64,000 nucleotides of DNA, taken from positions 3,595,790 to 3,659,789 of the forward strand of contig CM030932.1 in NCBI GenBank assembly GCA_018136815.1. The letters are read 5' to 3'. Source of the stretch: Isochrysis galbana (Eukaryota > Haptophyta > Isochrysidales > Isochrysidaceae). Each line of letters opens with the position of its first letter. Position 1 is the stretch's first letter. Shown one piece after another: positions 44,501-58,900 of this stretch. Under the pieces are notes generated by a model, which made no database searches, was not told the DNA's origin, and worked only from the letters and a program-made list of their open reading frames with translations. The translations under genes were made by a program, and so were the position numbers.

Positions 44501-47500
44501 AAAGAGAGTCGTGAGTGGTACCCTTGGTCATCTTAAGAATCAAAATTAAACTGGGTGGTCGGTTTAAAAATCAAAAATAGGACGTGTACAAACTTGATCA
44601 AAAAACTGGACTCGAGAAATTACGACCACGCATTAGAGAGAGACGTTTTCGTAGCACCCACCAAAATGCAAAAAAAAGAAGGATTTGAGCCGACGGCCGG
44701 TTTAAAAATCAAAAATAGGACGTGTACAAACTTGATCAAAAAACTGGACTCGAGAAATTACGACCACGCATTAGAGAGAAATTTTTCCATAACCATGAAA
44801 AATTAAAAAATACAAGAAAATGGTAAAAACTTAAAAATATGAAATTTTTTAAACCGACGGCCGGTTTAAAAATGAAGCAAAAAAGAGAGTCGTGAGTGGT
44901 ACCCTTGGTCATCTTAAGAATCAAAATTAAACTGGGTGGTCGGTTTAAAAATCAAAAATAGGACGTGTACAAACTTGATCAAAAACTGGACTCGAGAAAT
45001 TACGACCACGCATTAGAGAGAGACGTTTTCGTAGCACCCACCAAAATGCAAAAAAGAAGGATTTGAGCCGACGGCCGGTTTAAAAATCAAAAATAGGACG
45101 TGTACAAACTTGATCAAAAAACTGGACTCGAGAAATTACGACCACGCATTAGAGAGAGACGTTTTCGTAGCACCCACCAAAATGCAAAAAAAAGAAGGAT
45201 TTGAGCCGGCCGTCGGTTTAAAAATCAAAAATAGGGCGTGTACAAACTTGATCAAAAAACTGGACTCGAGAAATTACGACCACGCATTAGAGAGAAATTT
45301 TTCCATAACCATGAAAAATTAAAAAATACAAAAAAATGGTAAAAACTTAAAAATATGAAATTTTTTAAACCGACGGCCGGTTTAAAAATGAAGCAAAAAA
45401 GAGAGTCGTGAGTGGTACCCTTGGTCATCTTAAGAATCAAAATTAAACTGGGTGGTCGGTTTAAAAATCAAAAATAGGGCGTGTACAAACTTGATCAAAA
45501 AACTGGACTCGAGAAATTACGACCACGCATTAGAGAGAAATTTTTCCATAACCATGAAAAATTAAAAAATACAAAAAAATGGTAAAAACTTAAAAATATG
45601 AAATTTTTTAAACCGACGGCCGGTTTAAAAATGAAGCAAAAAAGAGAGTCGTGAGTGGTACCCTTGGTCATCTTAAGAATCAAAATTAAACTGGGTGGTC
45701 GGTTTAAAAATCAAAAATAGGACGTGTACAAACTTGATCAAAAAACTGGACTCGAGAAATTACGACCACGCATTAGAGAGAGACGTTTTCGTAGCACCCA
45801 CCAAAATGCAAAAAAAAGAAGGATTTGAGCCGACGGCCGGTTTAAAAATCAAAAATAGGACGTGTACAAACTTGATCAAAAAACTGGACTCGAGAAATTA
45901 CGACCACGCATTAGAGAGAGACGTTTTCGTAGCACCCACCAAAATGCAAAAAAAAGAAGGATTTGAGCCGACGGCCGGTTTAAAAATCAAAAATAGGACG
46001 TGTACAAACTTGATCAAAAAACTGGACTCGAGAAATTACGACCACGCATTAGAGAGAGACGTTTTCGTAGCACCCACCAAAATGCAAAAAAAAGAAGGAT
46101 TTGAGCCGGCCGTCGGTTTAAAAATCAAAAATAGGGCGTGTACAAACTTGATCAAAAAACTGGACTCGAGAAATTACGACCACGCATTAGAGAGAGACGT
46201 TTTCGTAGCACCCACCAAAATGCAAAAAAAAGAAGGATTTGAGCCGACGGCCGGTTTAAAAATCAAAAATAGGACGTGTACAAACTTGATCAAAAAACTG
46301 GACTCGAGAAATTACGACCACGCATTAGAGAGAGACGTTTTCGTAGCACCCACCAAAATGCAAAAAAAAGAAGGATTTGAGCCGACGGCCGGTTTAAAAA
46401 TCAAAAATAGGACGTGTACAAACTTGATCAAAAAACTGGACTCGAGAAATTACGACCACGCATTAGAGAGAAATTTTTCCATAACCATGAAAAATTAAAA
46501 AATACAAGAAAATGGTAAAAACTTAAAAATATGAAATTTTTTAAACCGACGGCCGGTTTAAAAATGAAGCAAAAAAGAGAGTCGTGAGTGGTACCCTTGG
46601 TCATCTTAAGAATCAAAATTAAACTGGGTGGTCGGTTTAAAAATCAAAAATAGGACGTGTACAAACTTGATCAAAAACTGGACTCGAGAAATTACGACCA
46701 CGCATTAGAGAGAGACGTTTTCGTAGCACCCACCAAAATGCAAAAAAAGAAGGATTTGAGCCGACGGCCGGTTTAAAAATCAAAAATAGGACGTGTACAA
46801 ACTTGATCAAAAAACTGGACTCGAGAAATTACGACCACGCATTAGAGAGAAATTTTTCCATAACCATGAAAAATTAAAAAATACAAAAAAATGGTAAAAA
46901 CTTAAAAATATGAAATTTTTTAAACCGACGGCCGGTTTAAAAATGAAGCAAAAAAGAGAGTCGTGAGTGGTACCCTTGGTCATCTTAAGAATCAAAATTA
47001 AACTGGGTGGTCGGTTTAAAAATCAAAAATAGGACGTGTACAAACTTGATCAAAAAACTGGACTCGAGAAATTACGACCACGCATTAGAGAGAGACGTTT
47101 TCGTAGCACCCACCAAAATGCAAAAAAAAGAAGGATTTGAGCCGACGGCCGGTTTAAAAATCAAAAATAGGACGTGTACAAACTTGATCAAAAAACTGGA
47201 CTCGAGAAATTACGACCACGCATTAGAGAGAGACGTTTTCGTAGCACCCACCAAAATGCAAAAAAAAGAAGGATTTGAGCCGACGGCCGGTTTAAAAATC
47301 AAAAATAGGACGTGTACAAACTTGATCAAAAAACTGGACTCGAGAAATTACGACCACGCATTAGAGAGAGACGTTTTCGTAGCACCCACCAAAATGCAAA
47401 AAAAGAAGGATTTGAGCCGACGGCCGGTTTAAAAATCAAAAATAGGACGTGTACAAACTTGATCAAAAAACTGGACTCGAGAAATTACGACCACGCATTA

Positions 47501-50500
47501 GAGAGAGACGTTTTCGTAGCACCCACCAAAATGCAAAAAAAAGAAGGATTTGAGCCGGCCGTCGGTTTAAAAATCAAAAATAGGGCGTGTACAAACTTGA
47601 TCAAAAAACTGGACTCGAGAAATTACGACCACGCATTAGAGAGAAATTTTTCCATAACCATGAAAAATTAAAAAATACAAAAAAATGGTAAAAACTTAAA
47701 AATATGAAATTTTTTAAACCGACGGCCGGTTTAAAAATGAAGCAAAAAAGAGAGTCGTGAGTGGTACCCTTGGTCATCTTAAGAATCAAAATTAAACTGG
47801 GTGGTCGGTTTAAAAATCAAAAATAGGGCGTGTACAAACTTGATCAAAAAACTGGACTCGAGAAATTACGACCACGCATTAGAGAGAAATTTTTCCATAA
47901 CCATGAAAAATTAAAAAATACAAAAAAATGGTAAAAACTTAAAAATATGAAATTTTTTAAACCGACGGCCGGTTTAAAAATGAAGCAAAAAAGAGAGTCG
48001 TGAGTGGTACCCTTGGTCATCTTAAGAATCAAAATTAAACTGGGTGGTCGGTTTAAAAATCAAAAATAGGACGTGTACAAACTTGATCAAAAAACTGGAC
48101 TCGAGAAATTACGACCACGCATTAGAGAGAGACGTTTTCGTAGCACCCACCAAAATGCAAAAAAAAGAAGGATTTGAGCCGACGGCCGGTTTAAAAATCA
48201 AAAATAGGACGTGTACAAACTTGATCAAAAAACTGGACTCGAGAAATTACGACCACGCATTAGAGAGAGACGTTTTCGTAGCACCCACCAAAATGCAAAA
48301 AAAAGAAGGATTTGAGCCGAAGGCCGGTTTAAAAATCAAAAATAGGACGTGTACAAACTTGATCAAAAAACTGGACTCGAGAAATTACGACCACGCATTA
48401 GAGAGAAATTTTTCCATAACCATGAAAAATTAAAAAATACAAAAAAATGGTAAAAACTTAAAAATATGAAATTTTTTAAACCGACGGCCGGTTTAAAAAT
48501 GAAGCAAAAAAGAGAGTCGTGAGTGGTACCCTTGGTCATCTTAAGAATCAAAATTAAACTGGGTGGTCGGTTTAAAAATCAAAAATAGGACGTGTACAAA
48601 CTTGATCAAAAAACTGGACTCGAGAAATTACGACCACGCATTAGAGAGAGACGTTTTCGTAGCACCCACCAAAATGCAAAAAAAAGAAGGATTTGAGCCG
48701 ACGGCCGGTTTAAAAATCAAAAATAGGACGTGTACAAACTTGATCAAAAAACTGGACTCGAGAAATTACGACCACGCATTAGAGAGAGACGTTTTCGTAG
48801 CACCCACCAAAATGCAAAAAAAAGAAGGATTTGAGCCGGCCGTCGGTTTAAAAATCAAAAATAGGACGTGTACAAACTTGATCAAAAAACTGGACTCGAG
48901 AAATTACGACCACGCATTAGAGAGAGACGTTTTCGTAGCACCCACCAAAATGCAAAAAAAAGAAGGATTTGAGCCGGCCGTCGGTTTAAAAATCAAAAAT
49001 AGGGCGTGTACAAACTTGATCAAAAAACTGGACTCGAGAAATTACGACCACGCATTAGAGAGAAATTTTTCCATAACCATGAAAAATTAAAAAATACAAA
49101 AAAATGGTAAAAACTTAAAAATATGAAATTTTTTAAACCGACGGCCGGTTTAAAAATGAAGCAAAAAAGAGAGTCGTGAGTGGTACCCTTGGTCATCTTA
49201 AGAATCAAAATTAAACTGGGTGGTCGGTTTAAAAATCAAAAATAGGGCGTGTACAAACTTGATCAAAAAACTGGACTCGAGAAATTACGACCACGCATTA
49301 GAGAGAAATTTTTCCATAACCATGAAAAATTAAAAAATACAAAAAAATGGTAAAAACTTAAAAATATGAAATTTTTTAAACCGACGGCCGGTTTAAAAAT
49401 GAAGCAAAAAAGAGAGTCGTGAGTGGTACCCTTGGTCATCTTAAGAATCAAAATTAAACTGGGTGGTCGGTTTAAAAATCAAAAATAGGACGTGTACAAA
49501 CTTGATCAAAAAACTGGACTCGAGAAATTACGACCACGCATTAGAGAGAGACGTTTTCGTAGCACCCACCAAAATGCAAAAAAAAGAAGGATTTGAGCCG
49601 ACGGCCGGTTTAAAAATCAAAAATAGGACGTGTACAAACTTGATCAAAAAACTGGACTCGAGAAATTACGACCACGCATTAGAGAGAGACGTTTTCGTAG
49701 CACCCACCAAAATGCAAAAAAAGAAGGATTTGAGCCGGCCGTCGGTTTAAAAATCAAAAATAGGGCGTGTACAAACTTGATCAAAAAACTGGACTCGAGA
49801 AATTACGACCACGCATTAGAGAGAAATTTTTTCATAACTATGAAAAATTAAAAAATACAAAAAAATGGTAAAAACTTAAAAATATGAAATTTTTTAAACC
49901 GACGGCCGGTTTAAAAATGAAGCAAAAAAGAGAGTCGTGAGTAGTACCCTTGGTCATCTTAAGAATCAAAATTAAACTGGGTGGTCGGTTTAAAAATCAA
50001 AAATAGGACGTGTACAAACTTGATCAAAAAACTGGACTCGAGAAATTACGACCACGCATTAGAGAGAAATTTTTCCATAACCATGAAAAATTAAAAAATA
50101 CAAAAAAATGGTAAAAACTTAAAAATATGAAATTTTTTAAACCGACGGCCGGTTTAAAAATGAAGCAAAAAAGAGAGTCGTGAGTGGTACCCTTGGTCAT
50201 CTTAAGAATCAAAATTAAACTGGGTGGTCGGTTTAAAAATCAAAAATAGGGCGTGTACAAACTTGATCAAAAAACTGGACTCGAGAAATTACGACCACGC
50301 ATTAGAGAGAAATTTTTCCATAACCATGAAAAATTAAAAAATACAAAAAAATGGTAAAAACTTAAAAATATGAAATTTTTTAAACCGACGGCCGGTTTAA
50401 AAATGAAGCAAAAAAGAGAGTCGTGAGTGGTACCCTTGGTCATCTTAAGAATCAAAATTAAACTGGGTGGTCGGTTTAAAAATCAAAAATAGGACGTGTA

Positions 50501-53500
50501 CAAACTTGATCAAAAAACTGGACTCGAGAAATTACGACCACGCATTAGAGAGAGACGTTTTCGTAGCACCCACCAAAATGCAAAAAAAAGAAGGATTTGA
50601 GCCGACGGCCGGTTTAAAAATCAAAAATAGGACGTGTACAAACTTGATCAAAAAACTGGACTCGAGAAATTACGACCACGCATTAGAGAGAGACGTTTTC
50701 GTAGCACCCACCAAAATGCAAAAAAAAGAAGGATTTGAGCCGACGGCCGGTTTAAAAATCAAAAATAGGACGTGTACAAACTTGATCAAAAAACTGGACT
50801 CGAGAAATTACGACCACGCATTAGAGAGAGACGTTTTCGTAGCACCCACCAAAATGCAAAAAAAAGAAGGATTTGAGCCGACGGCCGGTTTAAAAATCAA
50901 AAATAGGACGTGTACAAACTTGATCAAAAAACTGGACTCGAGAAATTACGACCACGCATTAGAGAGAGACGTTTTCGTAGCACCCACCAAAATGCAAAAA
51001 AAAGAAGGATTTGAGCCGACGGCCGGTTTAAAAATCAAAAATAGGACGTGTACAAACTTGATCAAAAAACTGGACTCGAGAAATTACGACCACGCATTAG
51101 AGAGAGACGTTTTCGTAGCACCCACCAAAATGCAAAAAAAAGAAGGATTTGAGCCGACGGCCGGTTTAAAAATCAAAAATAGGACGTGTACAAACTTGAT
51201 CAAAAAACTGGACTCGAGAAATTACGACCACGCATTAGAGAGAGACGTTTTCGTAGCACCCACCAAAATGCAAAAAAAAGAAGGATTTGAGCCGACGGCC
51301 GGTTTAAAAATCAAAAATAGGACGTGTACAAACTTGATCAAAAAACTGGACTCGAGAAATTACGACCACGCATTAGAGAGAGACGTTTTCGTAGCACCCA
51401 CCAAAATGCAAAAAAAAGAAGGATTTGAGCCGACGGCCGGTTTAAAAATCAAAAATAGGCGTGTACAAACTTGATCAAAAAACTGGACTCGAGAAATTAC
51501 GACCACGCATTAGAGAGAGACGTTTTCGTAGCACCCACCAAAATGCAAAAAAAGAAGGATTTGAGCCGACGGCCGGTTTAAAAATCAAAAATAGGACGTG
51601 TACAAACTTGATCAAAAAACTGGACTCGAGAAATTACGACCACGCATTAGAGAGAGACGTTTTCGTAGCACCCACCAAAATGCAAAAAAAAGAAGGATTT
51701 GAGCCGGCCGTCGGTTTAAAAATCAAAAATAGGGCGTGTACAAACTTGATCAAAAAACTGGACTCGAGAAATTACGACCACGCATTAGAGAGAGACGTTT
51801 TCGTAGCACCCACCAAAATGCAAAAAAAAGAAGGATTTGAGCCGACGGCCGGTTTAAAAATCAAAAATAGGACGTGTACAAACTTGATCAAAAAACTGGA
51901 CTCGAGAAATTACGACCACGCATTAGAGAGAGACGTTTTCGTAGCACCCACCAAAATGCAAAAAAAAGAAGGATTTGAGCCGACGGCCGGTTTAAAAATC
52001 AAAAATAGGACGTGTACAAACTTGATCAAAAAACTGGACTCGAGAAATTACGACCACGCATTAGAGAGAGACGTTTTCGTAGCACCCACCAAAATGCAAA
52101 AAAAAGAAGGATTTGAGCCGACGGCCGGTTTAAAAATCAAAAATAGGACGTGTACAAACTTGATCAAAAAACTGGACTCGAGAAATTACGACCACGCATT
52201 AGAGAGAGACGTTTTCGTAGCACCCACCAAAATGCAAAAAAAGAAGGATTTGAGCCGACGGCCGGTTTAAAAATCAAAAATAGGACGTGTACAAACTTGA
52301 TCAAAAAACTGGACTCGAGAAATTACGACCACGCATTAGAGAGAGACGTTTTCGTAGCACCCACCAAAATGCAAAAAAAAGAAGGATTTGAGCCGGCCGT
52401 CGGTTTAAAAATCAAAAATAGGGCGTGTACAAACTTGATCAAAAAACTGGACTCGAGAAATTACGACCACGCATTGGAGAGAGACGTTTTCGTAGCACCC
52501 ACCAAAATGCAAAAAAAAGAAGGATTTGAGCCGGCCGTCGGTTTAAAAATCAAAAATAGGACGTGTACAAACTTGATCAAAAAACTGGACTCGAGAAATT
52601 ACGACCACGCATTAGAGAGAGACGTTTTCGTAGCACCCACCAAAATGCAAAAAAAAGAAGGATTTGAGCCGGCCGTCGGTTTAAAAATCAAAAATAGGGC
52701 GTGTACAAACTTGATCAAAAAACTGGACTCGAGAAATTACGACCACGCATTGGAGAGAGACGTTTTCGTAGCACCCACCAAAATGCAAAAAAAAGAAGGA
52801 TTTGAGCCGGCCGTCGGTTTAAAAATCAAAAATAGGACGTGTACAAACTTGATCAAAAAACTGGACTCGAGAAATTACGACCACGCATTAGAGAGAGACG
52901 TTTTCGTAGCACCCACCAAAATGCAAAAAAAAGAAGGATTTGAGCCGGCCGTCGGTTTAAAAATCAAAAATAGGACGTGTACAAACTTGATCAAAAAACT
53001 GGACTCGAGAAATTACGACCACGCATTGGAGAGAGACGTTTTCGTAGCACCCACCAAAATGCAAAAAAAAGAAGGATTTGAGCCGGCCGTCGGTTTAAAA
53101 ATCAAAAATAGGACGTGTACAAACTTGATCAAAAAACTGGACTCGAGAAATTACGACCACGCATTAGAGAGAGACGTTTTCGTAGCACCCACCAAAATGC
53201 AAAAAAAAGAAGGATTTGAGCCGGCCGTCGGTTTAAAAATCAAAAATAGGACGTGTACAAACTTGATCAAAAAACTGGACTCGAGAAATTACGACCACGC
53301 ATTGGAGAGAGACGTTTTCGTAGCACCCACCAAAATGCAAAAAAAAGAAGGATTTGAGCCGGCCGTCGGTTTAAAAATCAAAAATAGGACGTGTACAAAC
53401 TTGATCAAAAAACTGGACTCGAGAAATTACGACCACGCATTAGAGAGAGACGTTTTCGTAGCACCCACCAAAATGCAAAAAAAAGAAGGATTTGAGCCGG

Positions 53501-54030
53501 CCGTCGGTTTAAAAATCAAAAATAGGACGTGTACAAACTTGATCAAAAAACTGGACTCGAGAAATTACGACCACGCATTGGAGAGAGACGTTTTCGTAGC
53601 ACCCACCAAAATGCAAAAAAAAGAAGGATTTGAGCCGGCCGTCGGTTTAAAAATCAAAAATAGGGCGTGTACAAACTTGATCAAAAAACTGGACTCGAGA
53701 AATTACGACCACGCATTGGAGAGAGACGTTTTCGTAGCACCCACCAAAATGCAAAAAAAAGAAGGATTTGAGCCGGCCGTCGGTTTAAAAATCAAAAATA
53801 GGGCGTGTACAAACTTGATCAAAAAACTGGACTCGAGAAATTACGACCACGCATTGGAGAGAGACGTTTTCGTAGCACCCACCAAAATGCAAAAAAAAGA
53901 AGGATTTGAGCCGGCCGTCGGTTTAAAAATCAAAAATAGGGCGTGTACAAACTTGATCAAAAAACTGGACTCGAGAAATTACGACCACGCATTGGAGAGA
54001 GACGTTTTCGTAGCACCCACGAAAAATTAG
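41534..54030 (+). repeat. Mitochondrial A/B tandem array, piece 2 (about 12.5 kb)
   Basis: Same units as in 24601-31456 but in the opposite orientation and better polished. From the left, A and B units alternate in small groups (A pairs and triplets separated by runs of two to four B). After about 50467 only A units occur, about 26 of them. From about 52450 every second A unit has GCATTGGAGAG instead of GCATTAGAGAG, giving a 276-bp dimer; the last four all have the G form. The long open frames (up to 626 codons at 52150-54030) exist because A is 138 bp, that is 46 codons. Units with seven instead of eight A in the poly-A run shift the frame. Confidence 0.95.
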
Positions 54031-54060
54031 AAAAATCCAAAAAAAGAAAGGATTTTAGCT

Positions 54061-54982
54061 GAGGTCAAGCTACGCGATGTAGATTTGTAGATGAATTTAT
54101 TAGTAAAAACATACTAATAATGTGTAATATATATAAGGTATAGTATAATATATACTAATATTATATAATATATGTATTATATAGTATAATATATACTAAT
54201 ATTATATAACATATATATTATATAGTATAATATATACTAATATTATATAATATATGTATTATATATATAATATATAAAATATATATAGTATAATATACTA
54301 ATATTATATAATATATATATATAATATATATATAATATATTATATAGTATAATATATACTAATATTATATTATTTAATAATAATAAATAATATTATAGTA
54401 TAATATATACTAATATTAATATATGTATTATATATAAAAAAAAAATATAAATATATATATATATAATATTATATAAATATATATATATAGTATAATATAT
54501 ACTAATATTATATAATATATATTATATAGTATAATATATACTAATATTATATAATATATATTATATAGTATAATATATACTAATATTATATAAATATATA
54601 TTATATAGTATAATATATACTAATATTATATAAATATATATTATATAGTATAATATATACTAATATTATATAAATATATATTATATAGTATAATATATAC
54701 TAATATTATATAATATATATTATATAGTATAATATATACTAATATTATATAAATATATATTATATAGTATAATATATACTAATTTATATAATATAATGTA
54801 TTTTATAGTATAAATATACTAATATTATATAAATATATATTATATAGTATAATATATACTAATATTATATAATATATGTATTATATGTATAATATATACT
54901 AATTTAATATAAATATATTTATATAGTATAATATATACTAATATTATATAAATATATGTTTATATAGTATAATATATATAAT
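54061..54982. repeat. AT-only tandem repeat region, ~40-bp unit
   Basis: After the last A unit, ~30 bp of unique sequence lead into more than 900 bp consisting almost only of A and T. It is built on a ~40-bp unit containing TATAGTATAATATATACTAA and TATTATATAA. The unit is partly palindromic, so long hairpins are possible. Such a region at the edge of a repeat array is a candidate mitochondrial control region, replication origin or linear end, but the sequence only shows the repeat. It is cut by a gap. Confidence 0.9.
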
Positions 54983-55082
54983 NNNNNNNNNNNNNNNNNN
55001 NNNNNNNNNNNNNNNNNNNNNNNNNNNNNNNNNNNNNNNNNNNNNNNNNNNNNNNNNNNNNNNNNNNNNNNNNNNNNNNNNN
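54983..55082. other. 100-N scaffold gap
   Basis: Exactly 100 N between the AT-only repeat and a second, partial copy of cox1. Confidence 0.97.
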
Positions 55083-55837
<755 letters not shown>

Positions 55838-55959
55838 TTAATTAACTAATTAAAAAAAATTAAACTTACATTATTTAAAGTAGTAATTTTTTAATCATTA
55901 ATATATATATATTTTACTCCATAAATATAAATCAAAATTTAAAACAAAAAGAAAGAAAT

Positions 55960-58900
55960 GTTGTACAAACTTGATCAAAAAACTGGACTCGAGAAATTAC
56001 GACCACGCATTAGAGAGAAATTTTTCCATAACCATGAAAATTAAAAATACAAAAAATGGTAAAACTTAAAATATGAAACTTTTTAAACCGACGGCCGGTT
56101 TAAAAATGAAGCAAAAAAGAGAGTCGTGAGTGGTACCCTTGGTCATCTTAAGAATCAAATTAAACTGGGTGGTCGGTTTAAAAATCAAAAATAGGACGTG
56201 TACAAACTTGATCAAAAACTGGACTCGAGAAATTACGACACGCATTAGAGAGAGACGTTTTCGTAGCACCACCAAAATGCAAAAAAGAAGGATTTGAGCC
56301 GGCCGTCGGTTTAAAAATCAAAATAGGACGTGTACAAACTTGATCAAAAACTGGACTCGAGAAATTACGACCACGCATTAGAGAGAAATTTTTTCATAAC
56401 TATGAAAAATTAAAAATAGGACGTGTACAAACTTGATCAAAAAACTGGACTCGAGAAATTACGACCACGCATTAGAGAGAAATTTTTCCATAACCATGAA
56501 AATTAAAAATACAAAAAAATGGTAAAAACTTAAAAATATGAAATTTTTTAAACCGACGGCCGGTTTAAAAATGAAGCAAAAAGAGAGTCGTGAGTGGTAC
56601 CCTTGGTCATCTTAAGAATCAAAATTAAACTGGGTGGTCGGTTTAAAAATCAAAAATAGGACGTGTACAAACTTGATCAAAAAACTGGACTCGAGAAATT
56701 ACGACCACGCATTAGAGAGAGACGTTTTCGTAGCACCCACCAAAATGCAAAAAAAGAAGGATTTGAGCCGACGGCCGGTTTAAAAATCAAAAATAGGACG
56801 TGTACAAACTTGATCAAAAAACTGGACTCGAGAAATTACGACCACGCATTAGAGAGAGACGTTTTCGTAGCACCCACCAAAATGCAAAAAAAAGAAGGAT
56901 TTGAGCCGGCCGTCGGTTTAAAATCAAAATAGGGCGTGTACAAACTTGATCAAAAAACTGGACTCGAGAAATTACGACCACGCATTAGAGAGAAATTTTT
57001 CCATAACCATGAAAAATTAAAAAATACAAAAAATGGTAAAACTTAAAAATATGAAATTTTTTAAACCGACGGCCGGTTTAAAAATGAAGCAAAAAAGAGA
57101 GTCGTGAGTGGTACCCTTGGTCATCTTAAGAATCAAAATTAAACTGGGTGGTCGGTTTAAAAATCAAAAATAGGGCGTGTACAAACTTGATCAAAAAACT
57201 GGACTCGAGAAATTACGACCACGCATTAGAGAGAAACGTTTCGTAGCACCACCAAAATGAAAAAAAAGAATTTGAGCGACGGCGGTTTAAAAATCAAAAT
57301 AGGACGTGTACAAACTTGATCAAAAAACTGGACTCGAGAAATTACGACCACGCATTAGAGAGAAATTTTTCCATAACCATGAAAAATTAAAAAATACAAA
57401 AAAATGGTAAAAACTTAAAAATATGAAATTTTTTAAACCGACGGCCGGTTTAAAAATGAAGCAAAAAAGAGAGTCGTGAGTGGTACCCTTGGTCATCTTA
57501 AGAATCAAAATTAAACTGGGTGGTCGGTTTAAAAATCAAAAATAGGACGTGTACAAACTTGATCAAAAAACTGGACTCGAGAAATTACGACCACGCATTA
57601 GAGAGAGACGTTTTCGTAGCACCCACCAAAATGCAAAAAAAAGAAGGATTTGAGCCGACGGCCGGTTTAAAAATCAAAAATAGGACGTGTACAAACTTGA
57701 TCAAAAAACTGGACTCGAGAAATTACGACCACGCATTAGAGAGAGACGTTTTCGTAGCACCCACCAAAATGCAAAAAAAGAAGGATTTGAGCCGACGGCC
57801 GGTTTAAAAATCAAAAATAGGACGTGTACAAACTTGATCAAAAAACTGGACTCGAGAAATTACGACACGCATTAGAGAGAGACGTTTCGTAGCACCACCA
57901 AAATGCAAAAAAAGAAGGATTTGAGCCGACGCGGTTTAAAAATCAAAATAGGACGTGTACAAACTTGATCAAAAACTGGACTCGAGAAATTACGACCACG
58001 CATTAGAGAGAGACGTTTTCGTAGCACCCACCAAAATGCAAAAAAAGAAGGATTTGAGCCGGCGTCGGTTTAAAAATCAAAAATAGGGCGTGTACAAACT
58101 TGATCAAAAAACTGGACTCGAGAAATTACGACCACGCATTAGAGAGAAATTTTTCCATAACCATGAAAAATTAAAAAATACAAAAAATGGTAAAAACTTA
58201 AAAATATGAAATTTTTTAAACCGACGGCCGGTTTAAAAATGAAGCAAAAAAGAGAGTCGTGAGTGGTACCCTTGGTCATCTTAAGAATCAAAATTAAACT
58301 GGGTGGTCGGTTTAAAAATCAAAAATAGGGCGTGTACAAACTTGATCAAAAAACTGGACTCGAGAAATTACGACCACGCATTAGAGAGAAATTTTTCCAT
58401 AACCATGAAAAATTAAAAAATACAAAAAAATGGTAAAAACTTAAAAATATGAAATTTTTTAAACCGACGGCCGGTTTAAAAATGAAGCAAAAAGAGAGTC
58501 GTGAGTGGTACCCTTGGTCATCTTAAGAATCAAAATTAAACTGGGTGGTCGGTTTAAAAATCAAAAATAGGACGTGTACAAACTTGATCAAAAAACTGGA
58601 CTCGAGAAATTACGACCACGCATTAGAGAGAGACGTTTTCGTAGCACCCACCAAAATGCAAAAAAAAGAAGGATTTGAGCCGACGGCCGGTTTAAAAATC
58701 AAAAATAGGACGTGTACAAACTTGATCAAAAAACTGGACTCGAGAAATTACGACCACGCATTAGAGAGAGACGTTTTCGTAGCACCCACCAAAATGCAAA
58801 AAAAAGAAGGATTTGAGCCGAAGCCGGTTTAAAAATCAAAAATAGGACGTGTACAAACTTGATCAAAAAACTGGACTCGAGAAATTACGACCACGCATTA

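Noticed and set aside
50467-54030. 335- and 626-codon frames of LKIKNRTCTNLIKK repeats as a giant repetitive protein
   Set aside because: The 138-bp unit is a multiple of three and lacks stops in one frame; 137-bp units shift it, unit B interrupts it, and the GC box flips in place. No start context or domain supports coding.
41534-54030. CRISPR-like array
   Set aside because: Units are 138 and 243 bp with no short repeats separated by unique spacers, and the DNA is mitochondrial.
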